Shown in pieces: positions 47,107 to 56,418 of a stretch of DNA of 64,000 bases; position 1 is the first letter of the stretch, and each line of letters opens with the position of its first letter. A program made the translations under genes and the position numbers. The stretch is from positions 583,519-647,518 of the forward strand of contig JACOUT010000009.1 of assembly GCA_016177705.1 (NCBI GenBank), given 5' to 3'. A model generated the notes under the pieces. It saw only the letters and a program-made list of their open reading frames with translations, had not been told where the DNA came from and made no database searches. Source of the DNA: Deltaproteobacteria bacterium (GTDB lineage Bacteria; Myxococcota; UBA727; VGSZ01).

Positions 47107-47829
47107 GTGCTGCTGGTCTTCGTGTTGGACATGCTGATGGCCACGGCCGCCGCGGGGGCGCCTTCCCCAGTGGGCGAGCCGGCGCCTGCCGCGCCGGCCC
47201 GCGCCCTGTCCGTGGTGCCGCGCGCCGCCTGGGACGCGGCACCGCTCCTCGCCGGCACCAGGTACCGCGGGCGCCTCAGGGACGCGCTTCGCACCATCGT
47301 GGTGCATCACTCGGACTTCCTCGAGCCGCCCGGCCCGCTCGGCATCAAGGACTACCACCTCGAGGTGAGCGGCTTCGCCGACATCGGCTACCACTTCGTC
47401 ATCGAGCCCGACGGCACGGTGTACGAGGGCCGACCACTCGATCGCACTGGCGCTCATGCGGGCGTCACCCGCGAGGCGGCGCGAGGCAAGCGCCAGCTCG
47501 ACCCCGACTGGGGCTCGGTCGGCATCGTGCTCGACGGCTACTTCGGAGAGGAGCTGCCGCCGCTGCCGCAGCGGCAGGCCCTCTTGGCGCTCATCGACGA
47601 GCTGCGCGCGCGCTTCCCTAAGATCGACCGCGTGATCGGTCACCGCGAGGTGCGCCGCGAGCTGGTGCTCGCCAAGGGGCTCACCCCCATCGGCGAGCCC
47701 ACGGTCTGCCCGGGCGACGCCCTGTTCCTCTGGCTCGACGCCGAGCGCCGCGAGCACCGCTTCCGCGGCGCGCCGCCGCGGCACGCGACGTCCGGCTCGT
47801 CTGAGAAGCCACGTCTTTTCAAGCCCTGA
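47107..47829 (+). CDS. N-acetylmuramoyl-L-alanine amidase (Amidase_2/PGRP fold)
   Basis: The 240-residue protein has a weak N-terminal signal (to about 17) and an Amidase_2 domain (about 35-205). Zinc ligands are visible as His in IVVHHSDF, His in IGHREVRR and Cys in TVCPGDALF. GYHFVIEPDGTVYEGRPLD is the substrate-pocket landmark. It cleaves the amide bond between MurNAc and the stem peptide. The start (GTG at 47107) is uncertain because no good ribosome site is seen. Confidence 0.88.
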   Translation: MLLVFVLDMLMATAAAGAPSPVGEPAPAAPARALSVVPRAAWDAAPLLAGTRYRGRLRDALRTIVVHHSDFLEPPGPLGIKDYHLEVSGFADIGYHFVIEPDGTVYEGRPLDRTGAHAGVTREAARGKRQLDPDWGSVGIVLDGYFGEELPPLPQRQALLALIDELRARFPKIDRVIGHREVRRELVLAKGLTPIGEPTVCPGDALFLWLDAERREHRFRGAPPRHATSGSSEKPRLFKP

Positions 47830-47929
47830 GCACGACAAGCTCGACACTCCGTGAGGTCCAGCGCGCACGCGGCAGCGCACGCGGCGGGCGTTGCATGAGG
47901 CCGAGCGAGCGTGCACACGGTCACGACCC

Positions 47930-50900
47930 ATGCGCCTCGACAAGCTCGACATCGTTGGCTTCAAGTCCTTCGCCGACAAAACCACCATCCGCTTCGGCCA
48001 CGGCGTCACCGGCGTGGTGGGGCCAAACGGCTGCGGCAAATCGAACATCGTCGACGCCATCCGCTGGGTGATGGGCGAGATGAGCGCGCGCACCTTGCGC
48101 GGCGGCTCGATGCAGGACGTGATCTTCAACGGCTCCGAGAAGCGGGCGCCGCTCGGCATGGCCGAGGTGTGCCTGACCTTCGAGAACGACGGCAAGGGCG
48201 TGCCCCCCGAGTACCAGAGCTACTCGGAGATCCAGGTGACGCGGCGCCTGTTTCGCGACGGTGACAGCGAGTACGAGATCAACAAGACCCCGTGCCGTCT
48301 GAAGGACGTGCACGAGCTGTTCCTCGGCACCGGCGTCGGCTCCAAGGCCTACTCGATCATCCAGCAGGGCCAGGTCTCGGACATCATGCGGGTCAAGCCC
48401 GAGGACCGCCGCCGCATCATCGAGGAAGCGGCCGGCATCACCAAGTACAAGGCACGCAAGGACGCTGCCGTCAGGAAGATGGACGCCACGCGCCAGAACC
48501 TGCAGCGCATCGACGACGTCACGCGCGAGATCGGCCGCCGCCTCGGCTCCTTGAAACGGCAGGCCAAGAAGGCCGAGAAGTTCAAGGAGCTGCGCGCCGT
48601 GGTGCGCGAGATCGAGCTGCACCGCGCCAGCTTCACGTTCTTGGAGCTCAGCAACGCCGTCGCCTTCGACCGCGAGCTGTACCAGACCCTGACCGAGAGC
48701 GTACAGGGCGACGTAGACCGTGTGGCGCGCCTCGAGGACGACATCGAGGCCAAGCGCGGCGCGCTCTCGGGCGACGAGCGCGCGCTCTCCGAGATGCAGG
48801 CGCGCCTTTACGAGGTCGACAACGGCCTGGCGCTCAACGAGCAAACCGCCGAGCACGCGCGCCGCGAGCACGAGCGCAGCAAGCAGCGCGACGCCGAGGC
48901 CGCCGTCGACGTCGAGCGCCTCAAGGAGCAGCAGGTGCTGCTCGACGCGGCGCTCGCCGAGCTGAAGAAGGGCAGCCACCAGCTCGAGCTGGAGTTCACG
49001 AGCGATGAGCGCGACCTCGAGGGCGCGGTCGCCGATCTCGAGGCGCACAGGGCGCGCCGCGCCGACGAGACCGCCAAGGTCGACGGCCTGCGCGGCGAGA
49101 TGATCGCGCGCTCCACCGACGCGGCCAAGGCCGCCGCCGACGTGCACCACCTGAAGGGCCAGCTCCCCGCGCTGCACGAGCGGCGCGAGCAGCTCGCCGC
49201 CGAACGCGCGCCCCTCGTCGAGGAGGAGGCGCAGCTCGCGACCGCGGCGGCGCAGACCGACGCCGAGCGCGTCCGCCTCGACCAGGAGAAGACCGCGGCC
49301 GAGCTGGAGCGCGCCGAGGGCGCGCGCGCGCTGCAGACGCTGCGCGCCGACCTCGAGGGCAAACGCAAAGAGCTGCAGCGCCGCGCCGACGAGCTGCACA
49401 AGAAGAAGGCGCGCCTGCACTCCCTCGAGGAGATCCACGCGCGCTACGAACAGAGCCCCGAGGCCGTGCGCGCGCTCCTGAAGCGCGGTGGCCCGCTCGA
49501 GGGCAAGGGCAAGCTGTTGGTCGACTTGTTCGAGGCGCCCTCGGACCTCGAGCTGCCCATCGAGGCCGCGCTCGGCGCCCGCCTGCAAGCGGTGGTGGTG
49601 CAAGACGAGAGCGCCGCCGCGGCCGCGCTCGACCACCTGGCGGCCGACGCCAAGGCCAAGGGCCGCGCCGAGCTGATCGTCGAGAGCGCCATCGACGCGG
49701 CCGCGAGCGCGGTGCGCCCGGCGCTCGCGGGCGCCTCGTGCGTGCTCGACGCCGTCACGCTGGCGGCCACCCCCGGCAGTGGTGAGGGCAAGTCCGGCGC
49801 TGCGGCGGTGCTGTCGCGCGTCTTCCTGGTCGACGAGCGGGCGAGCGCGAGCGCGCTCTGGCAGACGGCGCGCGCGGCGGGCGTCACGCTGGTGACGCGC
49901 GCGGGCGAGGTCTACGAGCCGACCGGCACGGTGCGCGGCGGTGCGGCCTCGGGCGCCGACAGCGGCGTGCTGCGCCAAAAGCGCGAGATGCGCGAGCTCG
50001 TCGAGGACGTGAAGACGCTCGACGTCGAGCTGGCCGAACGCGAATCGGAGATCGCGCGTCTGACCGCGAGCGCCACCGAGCTCGACGAGTCACTGCGCGA
50101 GGTCGGCGACCGCATCCAGACGCAGCTCTTGCGCCTCGTCGAGGTGCGCGCGGCGCACAAGCGTCACCAAGAGGAGCTGGCGCGCCTCGAGCAGCGCGGC
50201 GCGCGCCTCAAGGCCGAGGAGGACCGCGCCATCGAGCAGCTCGCCACCGCCGAGGGTGACCTCGCGTCGCGTCAGGCACGCCTGGTCGAGGCCGAGAGCG
50301 CGCGCGCCGCCATCGACGCCGAGCTGCACCAGCGCGGCCAGGCCTTGCTTACCCTCGAGCAGCAGATCGCCATCAAGCAGGAGAGCGTCACCACCATGCG
50401 GGTGCGCGCGGCGTCAATTGCGGAGCGCCGCGAGATGCTGTCGAAGAACCTGGAGGCGAGCGAGAAGCAGGCGGTTGACTTGACCGATCGCCTGCACCGC
50501 CTGCAGCGCCAGATCGAGAACGGTCACGGCGAGCGCGAGCAGTTGATGAAGGACGAGGCCGACGCGCGCGGCCAGCTCGCCGTGCTCGGCGAGGAGCGAC
50601 TGGCGCTCAAGGCGCGCCTCGACGAGGCGCGCGTCGCCTTCGAGAAGCACAACGAGAGCGTGCGCGTGATGGAGCACGAGGCTCGCGCCGCCCGCGCCGC
50701 GCTCGACGCCACGCGCTCGAGCCACGCCGACCTGCAGGTGCGCATCCGCGAGCGCGAGCTCGAGCTCGACGCCGTCATCGACCGCTGCATCGAGCACCAC
50801 CGCACCACGCCCCAGGAGGCGCTGTTCGACTACCACATGCGTGAGCCGCCGCCGGCCGACGCCGAGGAGCAGCTCCAAGGGCTCGAGAAGCAGATCGAGG

Positions 50901-51496
50901 CGCTCGGCGCCATCAACCTGACGGCCATCGACGAGTGCGCCGACCTCGAGAAGCGCCACGACTTCCTGCGCACCCAGGCCGACGACCTGACGCACGCGCT
51001 TAACCAGCTCGAGAAGGCGATCGTCAAGATCAACCGCACCACCAAGAAGCGCTTTCAGGAGACCTTCGACGGCGTCAACGAGCGCTTCCAGCAGGTGTTC
51101 CCGCGGCTGTTCCGCGGCGGCAAGGCGTGGCTCGCGCTCACCGACCCGAACGATCTGCTGGCCACCGGCGTCGAGATCTACGCGCAGCCGCCCGGCAAGA
51201 AGCTCGGCTCCATCACCATGATGTCGGGCGGCGAGCAAGCGCTCACGGCCGTCTCGCTCATCTTCGCCATCTTCCTGCTCAAGCCCTCGCCCTTCTGCGT
51301 GCTCGACGAGGTCGACGCGCCGCTCGACGAGGCCAACGTGGGCCGCTTCAACGACATGGTGCGGGACGTCGCGAGCCTGTCGCAGTTCATCGTGATCACG
51401 CACAACAAGCGCACCATGGAGGTGGTGGACCAGCTCTATGGCGTGACCATGGAAGAGGCGGGCATCTCGAAGACCGTCAACGTGCGCATCCAGTAG
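47930..51496 (+). CDS. smc: Chromosome segregation ATPase SMC
   Basis: The 1188-residue protein is a full-length SMC. Walker A GPNGCGKSNIVDAIRWVMGE is at about residue 32. Two long coiled-coil arms flank a hinge (about 500-660, with Gly-rich RGGAASGADSG nearby). The C-terminal head has the signature MMSGGEQALTA and Walker B VLDEVDAPLDEANV. It forms the condensin with ScpA/ScpB, which are not in the window. The ATG at 47930 gives MRLDKLDIVGFKSFAD. Its stop abuts palindromic element E. Confidence 0.97.
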   Translation: MRLDKLDIVGFKSFADKTTIRFGHGVTGVVGPNGCGKSNIVDAIRWVMGEMSARTLRGGSMQDVIFNGSEKRAPLGMAEVCLTFENDGKGVPPEYQSYSEIQVTRRLFRDGDSEYEINKTPCRLKDVHELFLGTGVGSKAYSIIQQGQVSDIMRVKPEDRRRIIEEAAGITKYKARKDAAVRKMDATRQNLQRIDDVTREIGRRLGSLKRQAKKAEKFKELRAVVREIELHRASFTFLELSNAVAFDRELYQTLTESVQGDVDRVARLEDDIEAKRGALSGDERALSEMQARLYEVDNGLALNEQTAEHARREHERSKQRDAEAAVDVERLKEQQVLLDAALAELKKGSHQLELEFTSDERDLEGAVADLEAHRARRADETAKVDGLRGEMIARSTDAAKAAADVHHLKGQLPALHERREQLAAERAPLVEEEAQLATAAAQTDAERVRLDQEKTAAELERAEGARALQTLRADLEGKRKELQRRADELHKKKARLHSLEEIHARYEQSPEAVRALLKRGGPLEGKGKLLVDLFEAPSDLELPIEAALGARLQAVVVQDESAAAAALDHLAADAKAKGRAELIVESAIDAAASAVRPALAGASCVLDAVTLAATPGSGEGKSGAAAVLSRVFLVDERASASALWQTARAAGVTLVTRAGEVYEPTGTVRGGAASGADSGVLRQKREMRELVEDVKTLDVELAERESEIARLTASATELDESLREVGDRIQTQLLRLVEVRAAHKRHQEELARLEQRGARLKAEEDRAIEQLATAEGDLASRQARLVEAESARAAIDAELHQRGQALLTLEQQIAIKQESVTTMRVRAASIAERREMLSKNLEASEKQAVDLTDRLHRLQRQIENGHGEREQLMKDEADARGQLAVLGEERLALKARLDEARVAFEKHNESVRVMEHEARAARAALDATRSSHADLQVRIRERELELDAVIDRCIEHHRTTPQEALFDYHMREPPPADAEEQLQGLEKQIEALGAINLTAIDECADLEKRHDFLRTQADDLTHALNQLEKAIVKINRTTKKRFQETFDGVNERFQQVFPRLFRGGKAWLALTDPNDLLATGVEIYAQPPGKKLGSITMMSGGEQALTAVSLIFAIFLLKPSPFCVLDEVDAPLDEANVGRFNDMVRDVASLSQFIVITHNKRTMEVVDQLYGVTMEEAGISKTVNVRIQ

Positions 51497-51498
51497 CT

Positions 51499-51877
51499 GG
51501 GGCTTGGCGGCCTGCCTTCGTTTGGCGGTCGCTGCTCTCGCGAGAGCGGGCCGCGGTGCCTTTGGGGAGGCACGGCTTGCCGTCGAGCAGGGGCTTCCGT
51601 GGGCGACGGACAGCCCCCTTTCTAGATCTTTCCCCCACAGGGGAAAGCCGTTCCGGGTTCGGCTGACGTCGCCCGCCGCTGTCCGTGCCTGGACGACGGT
51701 GAGGCGAAGCTGCACGGCTCGCCCCTGTGGGGGCGAGATCTAGAGTGGGGGCTGTCCGCGTGGCCCACGAACGCGGCAGCACTGCACGCCCGCAACCGCG
51801 TCCCAGCACCGCTGTCGCACCGCCCTCTGCTCTCGCGAGAGCAGCGACCGCAACGCGAAGGCGCAACGACAAGCCCC
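51499..51877. repeat. 379-bp imperfect palindromic element (family 2)
   Basis: The outer ends GGGGCTTG and CAAGCCCC open arms of about 50 bases that include GGTCGCTGCTCTCGCGAGAG. Further inside, both halves carry GGACAGCCCCC, CTAGATCT and a small hairpin (TTCCCC-CACA-GGGGAA on the left, CGCCCC-CACA-GGGGCG in the other half read inversely). The centre is near 51688. It fills most of the 471-base gap between smc and the AraC gene, where I see no protein gene. Confidence 0.82.
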
Positions 51878-51967
51878 ATCTTCCTTTTCTCGTCCTGCCC
51901 CCCGCCGTGCATCGCCTAACGCCTTCGACGGGCACGCGGCTTGCCTTGCTCGATAGCGGAGGTGCCC

Positions 51968-52849
51968 ATGCACCCGCGCGTCGAGTCGGACCGAACCCTG
52001 CCAAGACGCCTGCGCGCGCGCCGCTGGGCCTACGACGGCCAGCGCGTGGCCTTCGGCGCCACGGCGCACGCGGGCTTCGAGGTGGGCTGGCTCGAGCAGG
52101 GCTCGCTGCGCTACCGCGTCGGCGGCCACGTGCTCGAGGCGACCCCCGGCTGCGCGGTGCTGATCCCGGTCGGCTGCGACCACGCAACCGAGTTCGTCGG
52201 GCCCATGCGCGGCGCCTCGGTGCACCTCGACGAGGCGCTGGTGACCGCGGTGGCCGAGGCCGCCGGGGTCGCCCTGCCCGACGCGCCCCTGCTGCTCGAC
52301 GACGGCGCGGCGCTGATCGGCCTCGGGCGCATGGTCGGCGCCGAGCTCGAGCGCGACACGCTCGATGCGCGCCTGTGCGCCGACGCGCTGGCGGAGGCGA
52401 TGGCGGCGCGCCTGTTGTCGGCCGCGCCGACGCCGCGGGCCGCGATCGACGCTCGCGTGCGGCGCGCCATCGACCACATGCGCGCGTGCTTCGCCGAGCC
52501 CATCGACGTCGAGGACATCGCGGCGGCCACCGGCACGAGCCGCTTCCACCTGAGCCGGCTGTTCAAGGCGCAGGTGGGCACGAGCCCCTACCAGTACCTG
52601 CTCGAGGTGCGCTTGACCGAGGCGGCGCGCCTGTTGCGTCGCGGCCGCTCGGTGACGGACGCGGCCTTCTCGTCGGGCTTCTCGGACCTGTCGCGCTTCG
52701 CCCGCATGTTCCAGCGGCGCTTCGGCGCACTGCCGAGGGGATACGCGAGCGGCTACGCGAGCGGGTACGCGTCCAGCCACCCCCAGGCTCACTCGAGCAC
52801 CGCTGCGAAGTCCCCCTCGTCGATCGCCCCGTCCGCGTTGGTGTCGTAG
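51968..52849 (+). CDS. AraC-family transcription regulator
   Basis: The 293-residue protein has an N-terminal cupin-like sensor (about 20-150) and a C-terminal double helix-turn-helix (about 165-262: IDVEDIAAATGTSRFHLSRL, then VTDAAFSSGFSDLSRFARMF). The ATG at 51968 follows GGAGGTG. The last 30 residues repeat GYASGYASGYA and end in Ser/Ala. The 3' 61 bases overlap the convergent M1-type peptidase gene. The ligand is unknown. Confidence 0.9.
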   Translation: MHPRVESDRTLPRRLRARRWAYDGQRVAFGATAHAGFEVGWLEQGSLRYRVGGHVLEATPGCAVLIPVGCDHATEFVGPMRGASVHLDEALVTAVAEAAGVALPDAPLLLDDGAALIGLGRMVGAELERDTLDARLCADALAEAMAARLLSAAPTPRAAIDARVRRAIDHMRACFAEPIDVEDIAAATGTSRFHLSRLFKAQVGTSPYQYLLEVRLTEAARLLRRGRSVTDAAFSSGFSDLSRFARMFQRRFGALPRGYASGYASGYASSHPQAHSSTAAKSPSSIAPSALVS

Positions 52850-54546
52850 AGCGGGTCGTAGGAGCCGTCCTGCCGGCGCTGCTCGGGAACTCGTCCTCCC
52901 ACGCGCAGGGCGATCTCCATCAGGTCGACCGCGTCTTTGCGCCCGTCGAGCGAGACGTCACCCGGCACCCGCGGGGTCACGGTGCGCACCATGCTCCAGC
53001 GCGGATCCACCTCCACGAGCACGGGCCTGCGCCCCAGCGCGAGCGCGTTGTCGCCCATGCTCGCTTCGAGCGCGGAGTCGACGACGCCGCCGTCAGCGAA
53101 GGTGGCGCGCACCGGCACGTGCAGCGCGTAGTCGCCCTCGACGGCGAGCGCGAGCGCACCGCCCTCGTCGACGCCCACGGTGAGCGCAGGGAAGCCCGGC
53201 TGGCGCAGCCACTGCTCCACGTCGCGCGTGATGTCGCCACCGCCCGCCGCCGCCACCTCCTCGACCAGCGCGTCCACCGACAGGCCGCCCGGGCCGCGCG
53301 CGACCATGGCGGCGAGCGCTTGCGCGAACACGTCGCGCCCCACCTTCTCCTCGAGCGTGCGCAGCACCACCGAGCCCTTGTGGTAGGTGACGAGCACGTA
53401 GACGTCCTGGTGGTCGTAGAGCGACTCGTCCAGGATGGCGAGGTCGGCGGCGGGGTCGGTCTGGGTCAGGTACCAGACGGCGTTCATGCGCACGCCCGCC
53501 AGGCGCTCGTCGTCGCTGCCCGTCTCGCCGAGCGCGCGCCAGGCCGAGTACTCGGCGAACGCCTCCTGCAAGAAGCCGCCACCGACGTAGTCCCCCGCCG
53601 AGGCCAGCCCGCCCCACCAGGAGTGACCGAGCTCGTGCGCCGCGCCCTGCACGATCAAGTAGTCGAAGTCGGGCCAGGTGATGAAGTCGCCGAGCATGAT
53701 GTTGCCGAGCAGCCCCATGCCGCCAAAGGCGAAGCGACCGGACACGGGCAGGATGTGCACCTCGTCGAAAGGCAAGGCGCCGAACATCGATTGGTACCTC
53801 GGCAGCACGCGCGCCATCGCCTCGGCGGTGCGAGTGAGCGGTACCACGTCGGCACCCTCGGGCGCGGTGACGACGACGCGCGTGCCGTCGCTCGCGGTCA
53901 CCTCGACCGCGCTGCCGCGCCGCGCCCAGGCGCCGAGCGTCTCGGTAGGCGTGTCGATGGCGAAGTGGCGCAGGCGCGTGCCGTCGCCCGGCTGCTCGTC
54001 GGTGAGGGGCGCGCCCTGCCCGGCCGCGGCGCTCATGTCGGTCGCCGTGCGCAGCGTGATCGAGCCGGTGAAGGGGTCGAGCGCCGACACGTTCAGCAGG
54101 TACCAGGCCGCCCCCGGCTCGCCGGGCAGGAGCACGCGCTCGTCGTCCTTGAAGGTGCAGGCATCGAGGTTCGGGTTGAGCTGCGAGCGGCAGGAGGGCG
54201 CGCCCTCGAGCACCAGGTGCACCGCCCACGGGCCGTCGCCCGCATCGGGCGCCTCGAGCCACTGCACGAGCGCGCCGTACTGCTCGTCGTCGCGCAGCGT
54301 GGCGGGGGCGCCGTTCACCGTCAGCTCGGTCGCCGGCGCGACCAGGCCATAGACGGGGAACGAGCCCGCACCGTCGATGTCGACAGTGGCGTCGATCTGC
54401 ACGCGCAGCAGCTCGCCGCTCAGGTCGACGGACAGATGCTGCGTGACGACGTCGACGCCGGCGGCAAGGGCAGGCGCGGCGCAGAGCGCGGGCACGAGGA
54501 GCGCGGCGCCGAACAGCGGACGGGAGGTGGGGGTCGAGGGTTTCAC
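52789..54546 (-). CDS. M1-like zinc aminopeptidase with C-terminal dockerin domain
   Basis: The 585-residue protein has a signal peptide (to about 29) and an M1-type N-terminal beta domain. HELGHSWWGG at about residue 298 is followed by LQEAFAEYSAW, which supplies the third zinc ligand. The C-terminal 60 residues form a dockerin-like pair of calcium loops (GDVSLDGRKDAVDL, then YDTNADGAIDEGDF). The GTG start overlaps the stop of the cohesin-like lipoprotein gene by 4 bases, so the two are coexpressed and may bind each other outside the cell. Confidence 0.85.
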   Translation of the reverse strand: MKPSTPTSRPLFGAALLVPALCAAPALAAGVDVVTQHLSVDLSGELLRVQIDATVDIDGAGSFPVYGLVAPATELTVNGAPATLRDDEQYGALVQWLEAPDAGDGPWAVHLVLEGAPSCRSQLNPNLDACTFKDDERVLLPGEPGAAWYLLNVSALDPFTGSITLRTATDMSAAAGQGAPLTDEQPGDGTRLRHFAIDTPTETLGAWARRGSAVEVTASDGTRVVVTAPEGADVVPLTRTAEAMARVLPRYQSMFGALPFDEVHILPVSGRFAFGGMGLLGNIMLGDFITWPDFDYLIVQGAAHELGHSWWGGLASAGDYVGGGFLQEAFAEYSAWRALGETGSDDERLAGVRMNAVWYLTQTDPAADLAILDESLYDHQDVYVLVTYHKGSVVLRTLEEKVGRDVFAQALAAMVARGPGGLSVDALVEEVAAAGGGDITRDVEQWLRQPGFPALTVGVDEGGALALAVEGDYALHVPVRATFADGGVVDSALEASMGDNALALGRRPVLVEVDPRWSMVRTVTPRVPGDVSLDGRKDAVDLMEIALRVGGRVPEQRRQDGSYDPLYDTNADGAIDEGDFAAVLE

Positions 54547-55037
54547 GGGGCCTCCAGCGTGAGCGTGCCGCCCGCGGCGGCGAGGGGAACGAAGCTGCCG
54601 TCGAGGTCACGCGCCACCGCGTCCTCGAGCTCCACGCGGCTGGTCGCGCCCGCGCGGGCGCGCACCTCGAGCGTCGCGATCACGCCATCGGCGACCTCGA
54701 CGTCGCCAGCGTCGCGCGAGGGGCGTGTGCCGCCAAAGGCCACGTCGCCACCGTCGACGCGCTCGATCAGGAGCGCGCCCTCGCCGAGCACCGGCTGCTG
54801 CGTGGGCGCCACCACGGCGATGAGCGCGTCGTCGATGCGCACATGGAAGGAGAGCCCGAAGGCGCTGCCGATCTGCCGGCCCTGCACGGTGAGCAGGGCG
54901 TGGCTGCCGTCGACCTCACCCTGAAGCCAGAGCCCCGCCCCGTCGGTGGCAGGGTCGGCGACCAGGCCAGGGCTCGGGGCACAGCCGCCGAGCAACCCCG
55001 CGCCGACCAAGAGCACAGACAACAAAGCGCGATCCAT
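54543..55037 (-). CDS. Lipoprotein with a cohesin-like domain
   Basis: The 164-residue protein has a signal peptide with lipobox (LLGGC, Cys about 19) and one beta domain. The pattern (ALLTVQGRQIG, SFHVRIDDALIAVVAP, then GVIATLEVRARAGATSRVEL and GGTLTLE at the end) resembles cohesins, which bind dockerins. The partner gene directly downstream encodes a dockerin-bearing peptidase, so this may be its membrane anchor. The cohesin call rests on strand pattern rather than a strict motif. The ATG at 55037 is chosen for the signal peptide. Confidence 0.65.
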   Translation of the reverse strand: MDRALLSVLLVGAGLLGGCAPSPGLVADPATDGAGLWLQGEVDGSHALLTVQGRQIGSAFGLSFHVRIDDALIAVVAPTQQPVLGEGALLIERVDGGDVAFGGTRPSRDAGDVEVADGVIATLEVRARAGATSRVELEDAVARDLDGSFVPLAAAGGTLTLEAP

Positions 55038-55219
55038 GGCGTCCTCCGGGGGGCCTTTGCCCACGACGCCATTGCGCCACAGCCGCCAAAAAGGGGCTGC
55101 GCGATTCGTGCTCGATCAGCAGGCGATCCGTGTCCCAGCACGAGTCGCATCGTTCGGGCGTGCGGCCCGCGGACCGTCGCCCAACGGTCGCCGGCCAGCG
55201 GACTATCGGACCCTCGGCC

Positions 55220-56242
55220 TCACGGGTTGGCCGTGAGGATCTCCGCCATCTTGCGCAACTGCCGCCGGAAGGTCTGCTCGAACAGCCACGCGATAGGCGC
55301 GTACGGCTCGTTGACCAGCGCGCGCGTCTCCTCGACGAGCGTGGCGTACAGCGCCTCCGCCTGCGGCAGCGTCCACTCCCCGCTCGCCGCCAGCGTGCGA
55401 CGCCCGACGGCGAGGTCTTTTTCGAGGTCGAGCAGGTCGTCGAGGCGCTGGCCGAGCTCGGCGATGCGGATCATCCAGTGCAGCTCGGCCTCGCCCACCC
55501 AGCGCGCAGTGGCGCAGGCGAGCATGCGCATGCTGACCTCGATGCCGCGCTGGCGCGGCGGGCCGCTCATGTCCTCACCGGTCTCGAGCGCCACCTCGTC
55601 GTAGGCCCAGCCGGCCAGATCCTCGAGGAGCGGCCCGAGCTGCTCACTCTCCGCGCCGCGCGCCTTGGCCTGCCACTCGTCGAGCAGCGCGACGCAGAAG
55701 GCGCCGAGCGGCTCGCCCTCGGGGACCACGCGATCGCGCACCAGCGCGCGCAGCGCGTCGGCGCGCACGCGCGGCGGCAGGTGCGCCAGGCGGTCGTCGA
55801 GCAGCTCGTCGAGGCCGAGGATGAGGAAGGAGGCGAGCGCCACGCGGTCGAGCGCCTCCCCGCAGGCGAGGCGCAAGAGCTGCGGCAGCGTGCGGCAGCC
55901 GAGCGCCGCGATGGCGGGCGCCGGCAGCCGCAGCAGTCGCGCACCGGTGGCCGTCACGTCGAGCGCGCGCGGGCGCCCGCGCGCGCACACGACCGCGCTG
56001 ATGCCGAGCGGCGCGTAGGTGGCGAAGCCCGCGCGGATCTTGCGCAGATACGGCGCGCGCAGCACCTCGCTCGGCGCGCGCTCCGCCACCACGCGGCGCC
56101 AGCCGTCCTCCACCAGGAAGTCGAGCACCGGGCCGAAGCCCTCGTGCTCGGGCGGCGGCACCACGGCGAGCACGGCAGCCGGCGTCACCGACGGGGGCGA
56201 CGACGGCAGCGTGGGCCGGGAGGTGGAGCGGAGCGCGACCAA
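55220..56242 (-). CDS. Helical protein resembling class 1 isoprenoid biosynthesis enzymes
   Basis: The protein (340 residues from a TTG at 56242) is mainly helical. LDELLDD in the middle and RLDDLLDLEKDLAVGR near the C-terminus recall the two Asp-rich motifs of prenyl/terpene synthase folds. The first is not canonical, so activity is uncertain. The start is doubtful: GTG codons at 56173 and 56164 are alternatives, and the frame stays open beyond 56242. No isoprenoid genes are adjacent. Confidence 0.5.
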   Translation of the reverse strand: MVALRSTSRPTLPSSPPSVTPAAVLAVVPPPEHEGFGPVLDFLVEDGWRRVVAERAPSEVLRAPYLRKIRAGFATYAPLGISAVVCARGRPRALDVTATGARLLRLPAPAIAALGCRTLPQLLRLACGEALDRVALASFLILGLDELLDDRLAHLPPRVRADALRALVRDRVVPEGEPLGAFCVALLDEWQAKARGAESEQLGPLLEDLAGWAYDEVALETGEDMSGPPRQRGIEVSMRMLACATARWVGEAELHWMIRIAELGQRLDDLLDLEKDLAVGRRTLAASGEWTLPQAEALYATLVEETRALVNEPYAPIAWLFEQTFRRQLRKMAEILTANP

Positions 56243-56418
56243 GGGCGTGTCTCGGGCACGGCAGATAGGGGGCACGGCCGCCGCGCGCAATGCGATGCGC
56301 CACAGGCCCTCTCGCCGTCGATCGGGGCGGCGCTGTCGCGGTCGCCAGATTCCCGCGCCGGCGCGGCAGGACCGGACGGGCCGCGGCGCACGGCACCCGC
56401 CTTGCTCACGGGGCCTGC

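Noticed and set aside
53093..54610. 505-residue minus-strand frame overlapping the M1 peptidase
   Set aside because: Arg/Ala/Pro-biased shadow frame; the overlapping frame has zinc motif and dockerin.
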